The notes beneath the pieces were generated by a model. That model was given only the letters and a program-made list of their open reading frames with translations. It was not told the origin of the DNA and did no database searches. Shown one piece after another: positions 27,079-37,869 of a stretch of 64,000 nucleotides of DNA. This stretch comes from Adiantum capillus-veneris (Eukaryota > Streptophyta > Polypodiopsida > Polypodiales > Pteridaceae). The stretch is from the NCBI GenBank assembly GCA_014529385.2, contig CM043945.1, forward strand, positions 139,792,241 to 139,856,240, given 5' to 3'. The position numbers and the translations under genes are program-made. Within the stretch, counting starts at the first letter, position 1. Each line of letters starts with the position of its first letter.

Positions 27079-28386
27079 CTATATAAAAAAGTTTTGTGCA
27101 TCACAAACATCCCTGATAGCTACCTTAACATTTGCACATGCACCATAAAGATCCCCTGGAAGCATAATGGCAGCTCGAATCCGCCAACCGTGATCAACAT
27201 CAATAGGCCATTTTCCTTTCTTATGCAAGCTCTTTGCCATAAGATTGATTTTTGACCCATGGTCCACAAGTGCTAAAATTGGCTCTTCAATGTTCCCAAG
27301 CTTCACAATGGTTTCTGTCATTGCTCTGGCCCAATGAGTCTTAGAAAATTGACTTCTTGGCACAACTTCCTCATCTCCATCATCATTAAAATGAGCATGT
27401 CTTATCTCACATATGATTGGACTTGAAACCACCACAGCCTTTGACTTCTCATCTTCAAATGCCTCTTCATAAGCATCCAAAATTGACTCAATGTGATGGA
27501 TCATTTGGCTTTTAACTGCATCAGGTTCGTGCTTACTTGGTATTTGACGTTTTCTCTTGTTAATGTCAATAATCTCCTCATGAAACTCACGCTTGGCAAT
27601 TCCCAAGATGTCACCCAACCTGAGCTCCATTTTGCTATTACGAATGCGTTCTTCAAAAACCTTCTTTATATCTGTAGCCAACTCAATATCCAATTTTAGC
27701 TTATAAGAAGGTCCCTTGGGCTTACCTTGCTTCTTATCTTTTGGCACCTCTTCCATTACCACTTCTGGAGTAGGTTTGGGAATAGGTGCTTTATCTTGCT
27801 CACTTCTAGATCTTGTTTCTCTTTTTGATGTTCCTATAATATCTTCATCTCTTTTGCACTTATCTTCAACTATGGATTCATTAGCTTGAGGCCTAGCAAT
27901 AAATGCATATACTAAAAGGGAATCTATCGGATCTGCCCATCCTGTAGTTTCCCTAATGCAATTCCCAACCTGACATAATTTTCCATGAGTCACCTTGCCT
28001 GCTTCTGTAGTCTTCAAAGCATAAGGCCACAAATCACCTTTAGTTCTTGCACCTTCATCATTTTCATTATTGTATACCTTCAACCCATATGTAGGTGCTT
28101 CTACCATAGCAACATTATGATGTATCTTCTCCGCTAACTTCTTCATACCACCCCTCCCAAAATTCAAGCGGAGTGGCTCACCTATTGCTTTGAGATGAAT
28201 CTTCTTGTCTTTCCAAAAGACCACATTTTTCTTGTAAGCTTCATCAAAATCTTCACAATCTTTCCGTTCATGATGTTTACTATCACACCACATGCAGTGG
28301 TCATCCCAATCCTTGCGTGGAGGTCGTTGCTTGAGCTCTGAAGTGGAACCCTTGGTGCCTACCCCTTCAAGCTTAATTGCTTTCAA
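27079..28386 (-). pseudogene. Gypsy K zinc knuckle and aspartic protease
   Basis: This is the longest open part of K, 435 codons. A CX2CX4HX4C knuckle (CMWCDSKHHERKDC) lies about 30 residues from the start. A long charged linker follows (for example GKPKGPSYKLKLDIELA). The protease-like domain lies near the end, with ILALVDHGSKINLMAKSL in place of the usual D-S/T-G triplet; the DHGS spelling is unusual and could mean a divergent or inactive site. The frame continues in broken form to about 26,850 (METKVLDDGSTYARIWSRD). Confidence 0.8.
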
Positions 28387-28389
28387 ATT

Positions 28390-29168
28390 TAGATTTATTT
28401 ATTGTATACCTTTGATCAACTTGTTAAGAACAGACTCCTCTAATTTTTGTTTCCTAGAGGATGACTTTTCCTTAATTTCTTCATCCGTTGTCTCCATGGG
28501 ATCAACCAAAATCAGCTTATCCACCCTCATTTACCACTTTATAATCATGTTAACTGCTTCAGAAACCAGCTTCCAGTCAGATGTTAAACCTAATTCACCT
28601 ATTGAATCCTCAAGTAGCTGCACCAAGCTCTTTTGAAGTGGTGGGTCAGTAGCTTGGACAAATAATTCTACCCGTTCGCGTTTCAATGACCACTGCTCTC
28701 CTGTAGATATCTGCTCAAATTTCTTTTCAAATTCTTGTAGCAGCTCTCTTGCAGATAAATCCTTGGATTTTTACTAGATACACTTCATAAAACTCTGCTT
28801 ATTTACCCTTTGAGAATCTTCAAGGAAATACTCCTCCTATAATGCCTTTTTAAAATTCTGCTAGTTAGGTCCTTGTGCAGCTCGTATCTCCCCAATTTGA
28901 TCCCTAAGCTCTGGCATGACAATCAAGTGGAAAACTTCAACTGCTTCTTGATCATCAATCCCATTATCTCCATGGATTGCGCATAAACTTTTCAATATTT
29001 TGAAACATCTCGACCTTTGAACTGCTGTAATTTTTTTGTTACTGCTTGTCGAGCTTTCCGTATCCGCTCATGAAAATTAAATTTCTATTGTGCAGTGTGT
29101 TGTTGTTGCATGTATGCAGCAAATCGCTGCTTCATCTATTGCATCGCCACCTCTTGCGGTGTAGTCAT
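28390..29168 (-). pseudogene. Gypsy K gag region
   Basis: On the minus strand the ATG near 29,168 gives MTTPQEVAMQ, a stop, MKQRFAAYMQQQHTAQ, a stop, then FHERIRKARQAVTKKLQQF. The glutamine-rich coil and position directly before the zinc knuckle fit a gypsy gag. Several stops interrupt it. Confidence 0.65.
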
Positions 29169-29534
29169 CTTTCTCTGCTAAATTTTCCCACCTTGGCTCA
29201 GTTTCGCATCGAGTTCACCAAAGATGTCGGCGATAATGGTCTTGTGAGGTGAGTTGGGTCAGCATCAGGCTGCTCGTTGTGGAAAATAAGGGAGACAAGA
29301 TGCACGACACAAGGCAAAAGACTTTGATGACACTTTAAATTCTTAAAAATTGACAACTAGAATGTTTTAAGTTGCTGATGATTATCCAAAGTGGAATTCG
29401 AATACAAATGGTTGCCTTTAACGGCACTGATAGAGTTAAGAGAGTTTAATGCTCTCAAATTAGACCAAGACTGTAAATTTTCCACTTATGCCTGCTATTA
29501 GAGCCTTTTGAAGCTAATTAGGAAGGAAGCATCT

Positions 29535-29761
29535 TGTTACCATATACATGTGGCAGTGATGTGTGTGAACACACTAGGACCACCGGGGCATTTTTTCCCT
29601 CTTTAGGAGGTTTTTCCCCCCGTGCATTGTATATACACCCATCACTCTAGGGCTATCTATCTTTCCATTGCACACCAAGTAATACACTCTCTATTGTGTG
29701 CCTTGAGCTTCCTTCGTCTTCTCCAAGATGTGTGTGTTTCTCTGCAACCCTAATTCCAACA
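29535..29761 (+). repeat. 5' LTR of copia C
   Basis: TGTTACCATATACATGTGG ... CCAACA, 227 bp. Confidence 0.96.
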
Positions 29762-29763
29762 AT

Positions 29764-29775
29764 TGGTATTAGAGC
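29764..29775 (+). other. Primer-binding site of copia C
   Basis: TGGTATTAGAGC, the initiator tRNA-Met type with one changed base. Confidence 0.85.
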
Positions 29776-30101
29776 AGGTCACGCCCTCCCGGGCTTAGTC
29801 GCCAGCTGCTCCAGCACACGCCTGCTCACTTTCTCCGATTTCAGTGAGCTTTGGCGAGCACTCGCAGGTCGACAAAAATTTTGGGCTCAAAATGTTGATT
29901 TGGGCTCATTTCGGCCTCTGTTTCCACTACAGGTAGTACTGCACAGGCTATTTCGTCATTTTGTGCAGGTTTTCTATCAGTGCCGTTTTCTGCATAACAG
30001 GTGCCTTATAGTCTTCTACGGTTTGTGTTATATAGCACAGGTTGTTCCCGCTCCGTTTCTCCTATTTTCGGGTAGTTTTCACATTAGGTGCAGCATTTAC
30101 C

Positions 30102-33100
30102 ATGGCTGACAACAACAACACAGATGTGTTCAAAATGTTTGCTGCTGAGGACAGGTTGGATGGGGACAACTACCCTATGTGGGCTTATATGATGCAACAT
30201 GTGCTTGTGTCAAAGGGTGTCTGGAACATTGTGCAGGGCATTGATGTACGTCCTGGTTCTGAGGATGTAGGCGATGTTGAGGATGTTGCAGGTCTTGCTG
30301 CAAGGATTGCAGCTGTTAGAGTTGTTTTGCCTACGGCAGAACAAGCTCGTTGGGATGTTAAGGATGCGCAGGCTCATGCATTGATTGCGTTGTCTGTGAA
30401 GCGCACCATTGTTCCTCACATCCGTTCAGCAAAATCTGCAAAACAGGCTTGGGATATTTTAGCAGGTCTTTATGCAAGCCACAATGAGGCTAAAATTGCT
30501 TTACTGCATAAAGAGCTGGAGTCAAAGATTATGCATGAGAAAGATGATATGGACACTTTCCTTGCTAGTGTCAAGGATATCAATGAGCAGCTTATTTCTG
30601 CAGGTGAAGTCATTTCAGACAGTTCCCTTGTGCAGACTGTTCTTGATGCCTTACCAGATTCCTACCAGACTTTTGCTAGTACTTGCAGACTGATGACCCA
30701 AGGAAATCCATAAGTTGTCAAGTTTGATGCATTATGCACATTGCTGTTGCAAGAGTCACTGTCCAGAAAAAACAGGACTAGACAGCGTGCAGTTGAACAG
30801 GATTTTATTGCTTCTCAAAGAAAGGGTGGTAACAGTAATGCAGCCACTTCTTATGGTTCTGCTGTGAGTGGAAAAAATTCTGTTCCTAATTCTTATGCTG
30901 ACAGTACTTCGTCTGGCAATTCTGGTGATAAGGGCAAAAAGAAGATGCGCTGCCATTATTGTAAAGCCAATGATCACTTGATCAAGTCGTGTCCTAAGTT
31001 GAAGGCCAAAGAGGCTAAGAAGAAAGAGGGTGGTTCCACTGCAAATGTTGGTTCCACTACAAATGCAGCCATTGTTGAGTCTTCTATGAAAGGAGACAGT
31101 GTTATTGATGTTGCTGCAGAATGGGCTTTTAGCGCAGAGTGCACTTACAATCCTGCTGTCCATGATGCATGCTTGTCAGTTGCTGCAGATTCACATGTGT
31201 GGTATTTTGACAGTGGTGCTACAAAGCACATTACCTCACATCGTGAATTTTCTACCTCTCTCGAGTTTGTCCCTCATGGGAATTCAGTCACTTGTGCCAA
31301 CAATGCCTCTGATCCAGTTCAAGGAGTTGGAAAGATTGTGCTCACTGCTGCTAATGGCAGTTCCTTCACACTTGTTGATGCACTTTATGTACCTGGGATC
31401 AAGAAGAATCTCTTGTCTGTATCCGCACTTGCTAGACTTGGACTTGTAGTCAATTTTGTGGATGACAGATGTACAGTTCATGATCTCAGTTTTGGTGATG
31501 AAATTGTTGCATCTGGCCGTTTGTGCCGTGGGCTGTATAAGCTCACTTTGTATGACAAGTGTGGACAAAATTTTGCAAATGCTGTTGCAGATTCAAGGGC
31601 TATTTCAGATGCAAAACTTTGGCATGCACGTTTTGGTCATTTGAATTTTGCGAGTTTGCTGCGTTTGCAGAAATCTGATATGGTTGCTTCTTTGCCACCT
31701 CTTGAAGCACCTGTCAAACATGTTTGTGAAGGCTGTATTTTGGGTAAGATGCAGCGTTCGAAATTTCCAAAGGATGGTTCAGCTCGAGCCACATGCAGGT
31801 TGCAGCTTGTGCATAGTGATGTTTGTGGGCCCATGCAAACTCCGTCCTTGGGCAATTACCTGTACTTCGTGACTTTCATTGATGATTACTCCAGGCATGC
31901 ATGGGTATTTCCGCTTAAAGCGAAGTCCGAAGTTTTTATGTGCTTCAAATAATTTCTGGCTATGGCTGAAAATGTCTCAAAATGTACTATGGGCACCCTC
32001 CGTTCCGATCGAGGGGGGGAGTATATGTCTCATGAATTTAATACATTTCTGGCTAGTCGTGGGATAAAACACCAATGTACAGTGCCTTATACACCTCAGT
32101 AAAAATGTGTTGCTGAGAGGAAAAATAGGTCACTGACGGAAATGGCATGATGTATGGTCAAAAGTCAAGCTTTACCGCATTCTTTTTATCTTGAGGCCAT
32201 CATGTGTGCCACTTATGTACTTAACAGGTGTCCTACGAAAGCTTTGCAGCCTATTACTCCATATGAAGCATGGCATGATAGAAAACCTTCTATTGAGCAC
32301 ATGCGTGTTTTTGGCTGTTTGGCATATTCTTTGGTGCCACAAGTGCAGCGCAGAAAATTGGATGATAAGGCTGTCAAATGTATTTTTGTTGGTTATAGTG
32401 CTGAAAGCAAAGGTTACAGGTTGTATCATCCGCAAACAAAATGTATTCTGGTTTCTCGGGATGTAGTGTCTGTGGAAGATTTTGTTCAGCCCTTGCTGTC
32501 ATGTACTAGAGACAGTAATGTAAGCTCACAAGACATTTATGACACTTTGTTGCCTCTTTTCAGTGGTGGAAATACGAATGTAAGTTCCAATGAGGCAAAT
32601 GTACAGCCTATGGGGGTTTCTGAAAATGTTTTAGATCAACCTATTACTGATGCAGATGTACATGATGTACTTGATGAGGAAAGGGCTGAAAATGAGCAGG
32701 CTAGAGGTATGCCAAAATGGCTGGTGCACACTTTGCGTGACAGTAAATTGGATGCACCTTTGTCTAGTCGTACTCGTTCACGCTCTCGCCATGCATCTTA
32801 TGCATCAGATTGTTATGCTTTGGCTGTGTCTAGTTTACATGATGTTGAGGAGCCTCTGACTTTTGATGAAGCACAGAATTCAGAAAATTGGATGGCTGCC
32901 ATGCAATCAGAATATGATGCACTTATAGAAAATGACATATGGACTTTATGTGATTTGCCTCTTGGCAAAAAGGCCATTGGTACAAAGTGGGTTTACAAGT
33001 TAAAACGCAAACCGGATGGTGAGATTAATCGCCATAAGGCTCGACTTGTTGCAAAGGGTTATGCACAGCAAAAAGGCATAGATTATGAAGAGACTTTTTC

Positions 33101-34388
33101 TCCCACTTGTCGTATGACTACTGTACATTTTCTATGTGCATTGGCAGCTCATTTTGGTTGGGATGTACATCAATCAGACATTGTTACTGCTTTCTTGAAT
33201 GGTGACATATTTGAGGAAGTTTATGTAACGCAGCCTCGTAGTTTTGTCATAAAAGGACAAGAGGACAAAGTGTGCAAATGTAACAAGGCTTTGTATGGGT
33301 TGAAGCAATCTCGTCGTGCTTGGTATGAGAAAGCTGACACTCATTTGGTCAAACAAGGCTTTCGTAACAGTCCAACAGAAAGCACATTGTATGTAAAGCG
33401 TGAGGGTGATGTATTTCTCATCGTGGTTCTTTATGTTGATGATTTGCTGATCACTGGACCAAATGAGAGACATATTGCTGAATTTAAGGCTGATTTGAAT
33501 GCTACTTTCAAGATGAAAGATTTGGGGCTGTTGCATCATTATTTGGGTTTACAATTTAAGCAGTGTGATGGTGGTATTGCCTTGTGTCAGAAAAGTTACA
33601 TAGAGACATTGCTATGTAAGTTTGGACTTGAGGATTGCAAACCTATTGCCACTCCCATGGAAACAGGTTTGAAGTTGAGTCTACATGATGCTGGTGATCC
33701 TGATGATGTCACTCTTTACCAAACTGCTGTTGGCTGCCTCATTCATGTATGCAACACGAGGCCGGATATTCAGTTTGTAGTCTCACAGGTCAGCAGATTT
33801 ATGCATAGCCTAGGGTCTAAGCATTGGCAGGCTGTCAAGAGGATTTTCCGCTACCTTAGTGGCCCTTTACATCTTGGCTTGTTTTATCCCAAGGGGGGAT
33901 CATTGCCGCCAGACTTACATGCTTTTTTGGACTGAGATTGGGCTAGTTGTTTTGACACACGAGTGTCCACAAGTGGTTTTTGTTTCATGCTTGGCAGTTC
34001 ATGTATATCATGGTTGAGCAAGAAGCAACCTACTGTGGCCACTTTGAGTTGTGAGGCTGAGTACAGGGCAGTCTTCACAGCTACGGTTGAGTGTGTATGG
34101 CTCAGACGCCTTATGGCTGATTTGGGTGTTGGACAGTACACTGCCAACACTATCTACACTGACAGTCAAAGCGCATTGGCAGTTGTGAGGAACCCAGTTT
34201 TTCATGCTCGCACAAAGCACATTGAGGTGCATTACCACTATGTCAGGGAGAGGCTCTCAGCAGGAGAGATCACCTTGGCTTATGTGCCAACACAGGACAA
34301 CCTTGTAGATCTTTTCACAAAGGCATTTTCTCGTGAGAAGCTTGAAGCTTTCCGCAAAGCTTTGGGCTTACTCCCCTTTGTGTACTGA
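30102..34388 (+). pseudogene. Copia C gag-pol polyprotein, five in-frame stops
   Basis: A single frame of 1,429 codons starts MADNNNTDVFKMF, with no frameshift. Gag spans to about codon 280. The knuckle CHYCKANDHLIKSC (about 30,952) is a correct CX2CX4HX4C. Protease YFDSGATKHI lies at about 31,204. Integrase has DDYSRHAWVF, SDRGGEYMSHEF and AERKNRSL. RT has LYVDDLLITG (about 33,430). RNase H covers the end with TDSQSALAVVRNPVFHA. Stops lie at 30,711 (Glu), 31,950 (Gln), 32,099 (Gln), 32,148 (Arg) and 33,933 (Ser); three are C-to-T changes. The element could only move with help in trans. Confidence 0.95.
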
Positions 34389-34451
34389 TCCTATCCTCAG
34401 GTCATGGCACTTCCCTTTACTCATGTGCCATCTCTCGTTCACCGCATCACT

Positions 34452-34463
34452 CCAGGGGGGATT
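34452..34463 (+). other. Polypurine tract of copia C
   Basis: CCAGGGGGGATT directly before the 3' LTR. The same tract is found in copia D (minus strand, beside 57,886). Confidence 0.8.
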
Positions 34464-34690
34464 TGTTACCATATACATGTGGTAGTGATGTGTGTGAACA
34501 CACTAGGACCACCGGGGCATTTTTTCCCTCTTTAGGAGGTTTTTTCCCCCGTGCATTGTATATACGCCCATCACTCTAGGGCTATCTATCTTTCCATTGC
34601 ACACCAAGTAATACACTCTCTATTGTGTGCCTTGAGCTTCCTTCGTCTTCTCCAAGCTGTGTGTGTTTCTCTGCAACCCTAATTCCAACA
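34464..34690 (+). repeat. 3' LTR of copia C
   Basis: 227 bp, four differences from the 5' LTR, followed by the duplication CATCT. Confidence 0.96.
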
Positions 34691-34695
34691 CATCT

Positions 34696-35135
34696 GGTAA
34701 AAATTCCCTGCCTGGCGTCCTTGTATTTCCCAAATATGGTAGAGAGAGGTTATCCTCTCACCTTCTTGCCTTTCTGTTCCTTTTCTTGCCGAGCTCTGAC
34801 TCGTTACCTTGCCGAGTTCCCTCTTTACCGAGCTCTCTTCTTTCCTTGCCGAACTCCGACTCGTTATGCAAACTGAGTCCCAACACCCACTGTTCCGTTT
34901 CCCCTTCCTCGTCTTGCCAAGTTCCACCTTTGCCAAGCCACTTCAATCTTTCTTTCTTGCTTACCTTCTTCTGCTCAATACCTTTCACTCATTCACTTTA
35001 CTCTTCTTATTTTAATGTTGAGAGCAAGAGATCCTGAGCCCCTTCTTCTTCTTCGCAAGCTATTCACCACCTTCTCCTTCCATCGTTAGCTTTGCCGCTT
35101 ATCCTTGCACACCTTCGTTGAGGCTGAGGTCGAGG

Positions 35136-35229
<94 letters not shown>

Positions 35230-35314
35230 TACCACCTTAGTTCTTGCATTCTTTAAGAGAGAGAAAGAGAGAGACCACGAGAGAGAGCATTGGGCTCATC
35301 TTCCCCGAGATTAC
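34696..35314. other. Pyrimidine-rich sequence with GT/GA microsatellite; no gene recognised
   Basis: A TTGCCGAGCTC-like phrase recurs several times between 34,780 and 34,930. A (GT)n(GA)n microsatellite fills 35,138-35,229. Similar pyrimidine-rich text resumes at 53,723, as expected if copia F split one locus. Confidence 0.5.
35138..35229. repeat. (GT)n(GA)n compound microsatellite
   Basis: About 33 GT units pass directly into about 13 GA units. Confidence 0.95.
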
Positions 35315-35516
35315 TCTTGGGGTGGTAAAGCCCAATGTGCCGCGCCTAAGTGTTGGGTGGCCGGAGATTATCGGGAACTAACAGTGACCATTCATTCTAC
35401 ATAAAAGAATAAGGACTCATAATTGTAACACTATTGTGTTTGAAGTCCACCCAAAGCTGTGTCGCCTCTCTTCTCCATTGCTGGACACACACACATGCTC
35501 TCGCACGCGCTCTTCA
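35315..35516 (+). repeat. 5' LTR of copia F, 202 bp
   Basis: It starts TCTTGGGGTGGTAAAGCCC (second base changed from G) and ends CTCTTCA. Confidence 0.9.
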
Positions 35517-35518
35517 AC

Positions 35519-35530
35519 TGGTATCAAAGC
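35519..35530 (+). other. Primer-binding site of copia F
   Basis: TGGTATCAAAGC, the initiator tRNA-Met type, two bases after the LTR. Confidence 0.85.
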
Positions 35531-35639
35531 TTTGGCTTCGTGAAAAATGGAGTGCTACAGAGAAGTGAGCTTTCGGCTATGCTGAGCTTGCTTTCGGTGG
35601 AAGCTTTAGATCGGTGAGCAACCACCAGATCTGTGATTA

Positions 35640-37560
35640 CGGAAGCTTGAGGGACATTCCCAAGCTTGAGTCACCTCAGGAGATGATGGAGGTGTGTGAT
35701 AACGCAGGAATAAGTTTCAAGGCCTAGGAAGCTTTATATAAGCTTGTCACACTAGGTCACAGAGAAAAAGGTTTGTTTAGGTTGCTGCCAACGCCTTACA
35801 GTGTTAGCATCGCAAAAAGGTACGCCAATAATGATGTTGCAAGGTTGTTGGGTGGATTTCAATATGTGGAGGATGTCCTGCCACTAGAAGAGAACAAATC
35901 TTTTTGCTACAACGAGTTCAATAATGTCTATGTTGACTTGTTGAAGCTCTAGGAGTCAATGATCAAATTTTATGGGTTGACACAGGAAGAGTATGATGGA
36001 AAAGTTATATTTGTGATGAATCTTGATGAGTGCCAGATTATCAAAGGTCAACGGCTCGAAAGGGTAAGCGTTACGCTTATGAACAGAGCCTTGATGGGCG
36101 TTGATGTTGAGCTAAATGCCAGCAAGAAGGGAAACACGTGTTTAGGTGTTCAATCCGAGAAGAATATTGGGTGGCTGGCGGCTTTTCATCTCCCACATGA
36201 GACACATGAGTCTCTCAAATGGTATTTTAATCACACCCCACCCCAATCATTGACGTCATTCGACAACAACAAGAAGGACAACGATTACAGGTTTCAGGTC
36301 TGGGTATGTTCCAAGTGGAGTGGCATTTGGCCGGAGACTTGAAAACTCTCAAGTGTATGTTAGGATGCAAGCAAGGTGCAATGACCCTCTTTCCATGCAT
36401 TATTGCTGCCATAGTAAAGTCTCATTAGGAACTGAGGGCAAGGATAAGGGTGAGGGTGGCAAAGCTACAGTCAACTCTGCGAAAGGTAAGGGTAAGGGTG
36501 GCAAAGCTGCAGTCAATTATGTGAAAGGTGTGACCACTACACAAACAGTGGGTAAAGCACCCAACAATGGTTTCAAGGTATCCTCAGTTGTAACCAGAGT
36601 GTACCCCCTAGTCGAGACATGGATGATCCAAATTGGGATCCTATTCTACCGATTCCTCTGATAAATGTGCATGTGTGCACTCTTCATGCCCGTCTACAAA
36701 TTCTTAACAAGTTGCTAATGCTCCATAGTAATTATGCTTGGAATATGGAGCCTACAGAAAGAAGGGAAGAGTGTATCAGAGAACTTGAATCTATTCTATC
36801 AAGCGTTGGCCTTCATGGCGGTGCAATAGAGCTATCAAAGGATAGGAAGGCATCTGGAAGTACACAGAATTGTCCTAATAGAATATGTATGGGTGGTAGT
36901 AAAGCTAGGCATATGCTTTCAGATTATTCTAACTCTCAAATTCCCAATGAGTTTCAATTATGGAAAAAGGTGTGTGACATTACCACCTACAAAGGTAACG
37001 AAGCAGCCCTAGGAATTAAGCGTGCTCATGTGTGGCAGTCTGTAGATGATATATTTGCTTGAAAAGGAAAATCTAACTTCTGCTGAGATATCCACTTTAA
37101 AGTTTGTAATCAATAGTTTCACAGCGCAAATGGTGGATGCGTGGGGGGAGACACACATAACACATTACATGGTGGGTTGAACACTTTGTCTTTGGATTAA
37201 AAAAAACATCAGTGTTTGAACTAAAGGTTTATATTTTTGCAGCATATTCGTTTTGCTCATAGCTCATTTTATCTCGACACATTCGGCTCATTGGGCATCT
37301 GGAGTAGCCAAGGAATAGAGCACTCACAATATCAAGCAAAAGCAGTGTATTTTAAAAATACAAGGCATGGAGGTGGGAGGAAAAAGAGCAATGCCCTGCA
37401 CGAAATGTTCAGTTGGTTCTACAGAGTTTTAGCGAGAAGAGAAAGGAAGAAGACTAGAGTGAAAAAAAGGTTGAAATGTAGAATAGAGAAAGTGATTAGA
37501 GTGAGGCGATCGCAATCATATCATGCTTCTAGTGCAAAAGATCGATTTTGACGGTGGTTG
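35640..37560 (+). pseudogene. Candidate RNase-H-fold transposase of element G
   Basis: Coding-like frames run from about 35,640 (GSLRDIPKLESPQEMMEV) to 37,171. A 71-bp GT-AG intron (37,172-37,242) is followed by a last exon that joins in phase. Candidate catalytic acids are the Asp of VIFVMNLDECQIIKG (36,025), the Asp of EWHLAGDLKTLKCMLG (36,336) and the Glu of SSQGIEHSQYQAK (37,318). A GDLK...G block followed by a cysteine-containing stretch, and a late Glu in a helical region, are features I associate with RNase-H-fold transposases. Stops at about 35,727 and 35,950 and frame changes near 36,290, 36,400-36,600 and 37,057 break it. The last exon (FKNTRHGGGRKKSNALHEM) is shared with the copy at 8,745. 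The family is not named with confidence. Confidence 0.6.
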
Positions 37561-37869
37561 GCGACAAGGTGATAAAATGGCAGACGTTAGGTGGAAAATC
37601 AATAAATTTTTGACACTAACCATTCCCATATTGAGCTTACATTGTAATGCCACATGATTTGTTGATGCCCCAATCATTGGTTTCATGTAACAAATTTTAA
37701 CAATTTGGAGTTATTTTGGACTTTCAATGGTATTATTGAGTTTTTAAGTTTTTCAAAAAAAATTAGTACTTTATAAGTCAAAACTCACAACTTGAAGTTC
37801 ATTTCTTGTTTGCACATTCTAAAAGATCCACTCGAGCACAAACGCACACGCACTTATATCTTACACCAC

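Larger units (their letters stand above)
20973..29529 (-). mobile_element. Gypsy K: degraded Ty3/gypsy element, split by copia B
   Basis: Reading leftward from about 29,168: gag, zinc knuckle, protease, reverse transcriptase, then after the copia B insert RNase H, integrase and a C-terminal tail. The order PR-RT-RH-IN is that of Ty3/gypsy. Copia B (about 23,165-25,791) sits in the RT gene. Roughly 100 RT codons are missing at that point, so the junction is not a simple insertion. No LTR was found on either side: the left end abuts copia A and the right end abuts copia C. Confidence 0.85.
29535..34690 (+). mobile_element. Copia C: complete Ty1/copia element, 5,156 bp
   Basis: Two 227-bp LTRs bound a primer site, one gag-pol frame and a polypurine tract. 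The target duplication is CATCT (29,530-29,534 and 34,691-34,695), exact. The two LTRs differ at four positions by hand count (about 1.8%), so the insertion is fairly young, yet the coding frame has five stops. Confidence 0.96.

Noticed and set aside
35315-35516. Independent solo LTR at 35.3 kb
   Set aside because: A primer site and leader follow it, and its ATTAC flank matches the flank of the 3' LTR at 53,717.
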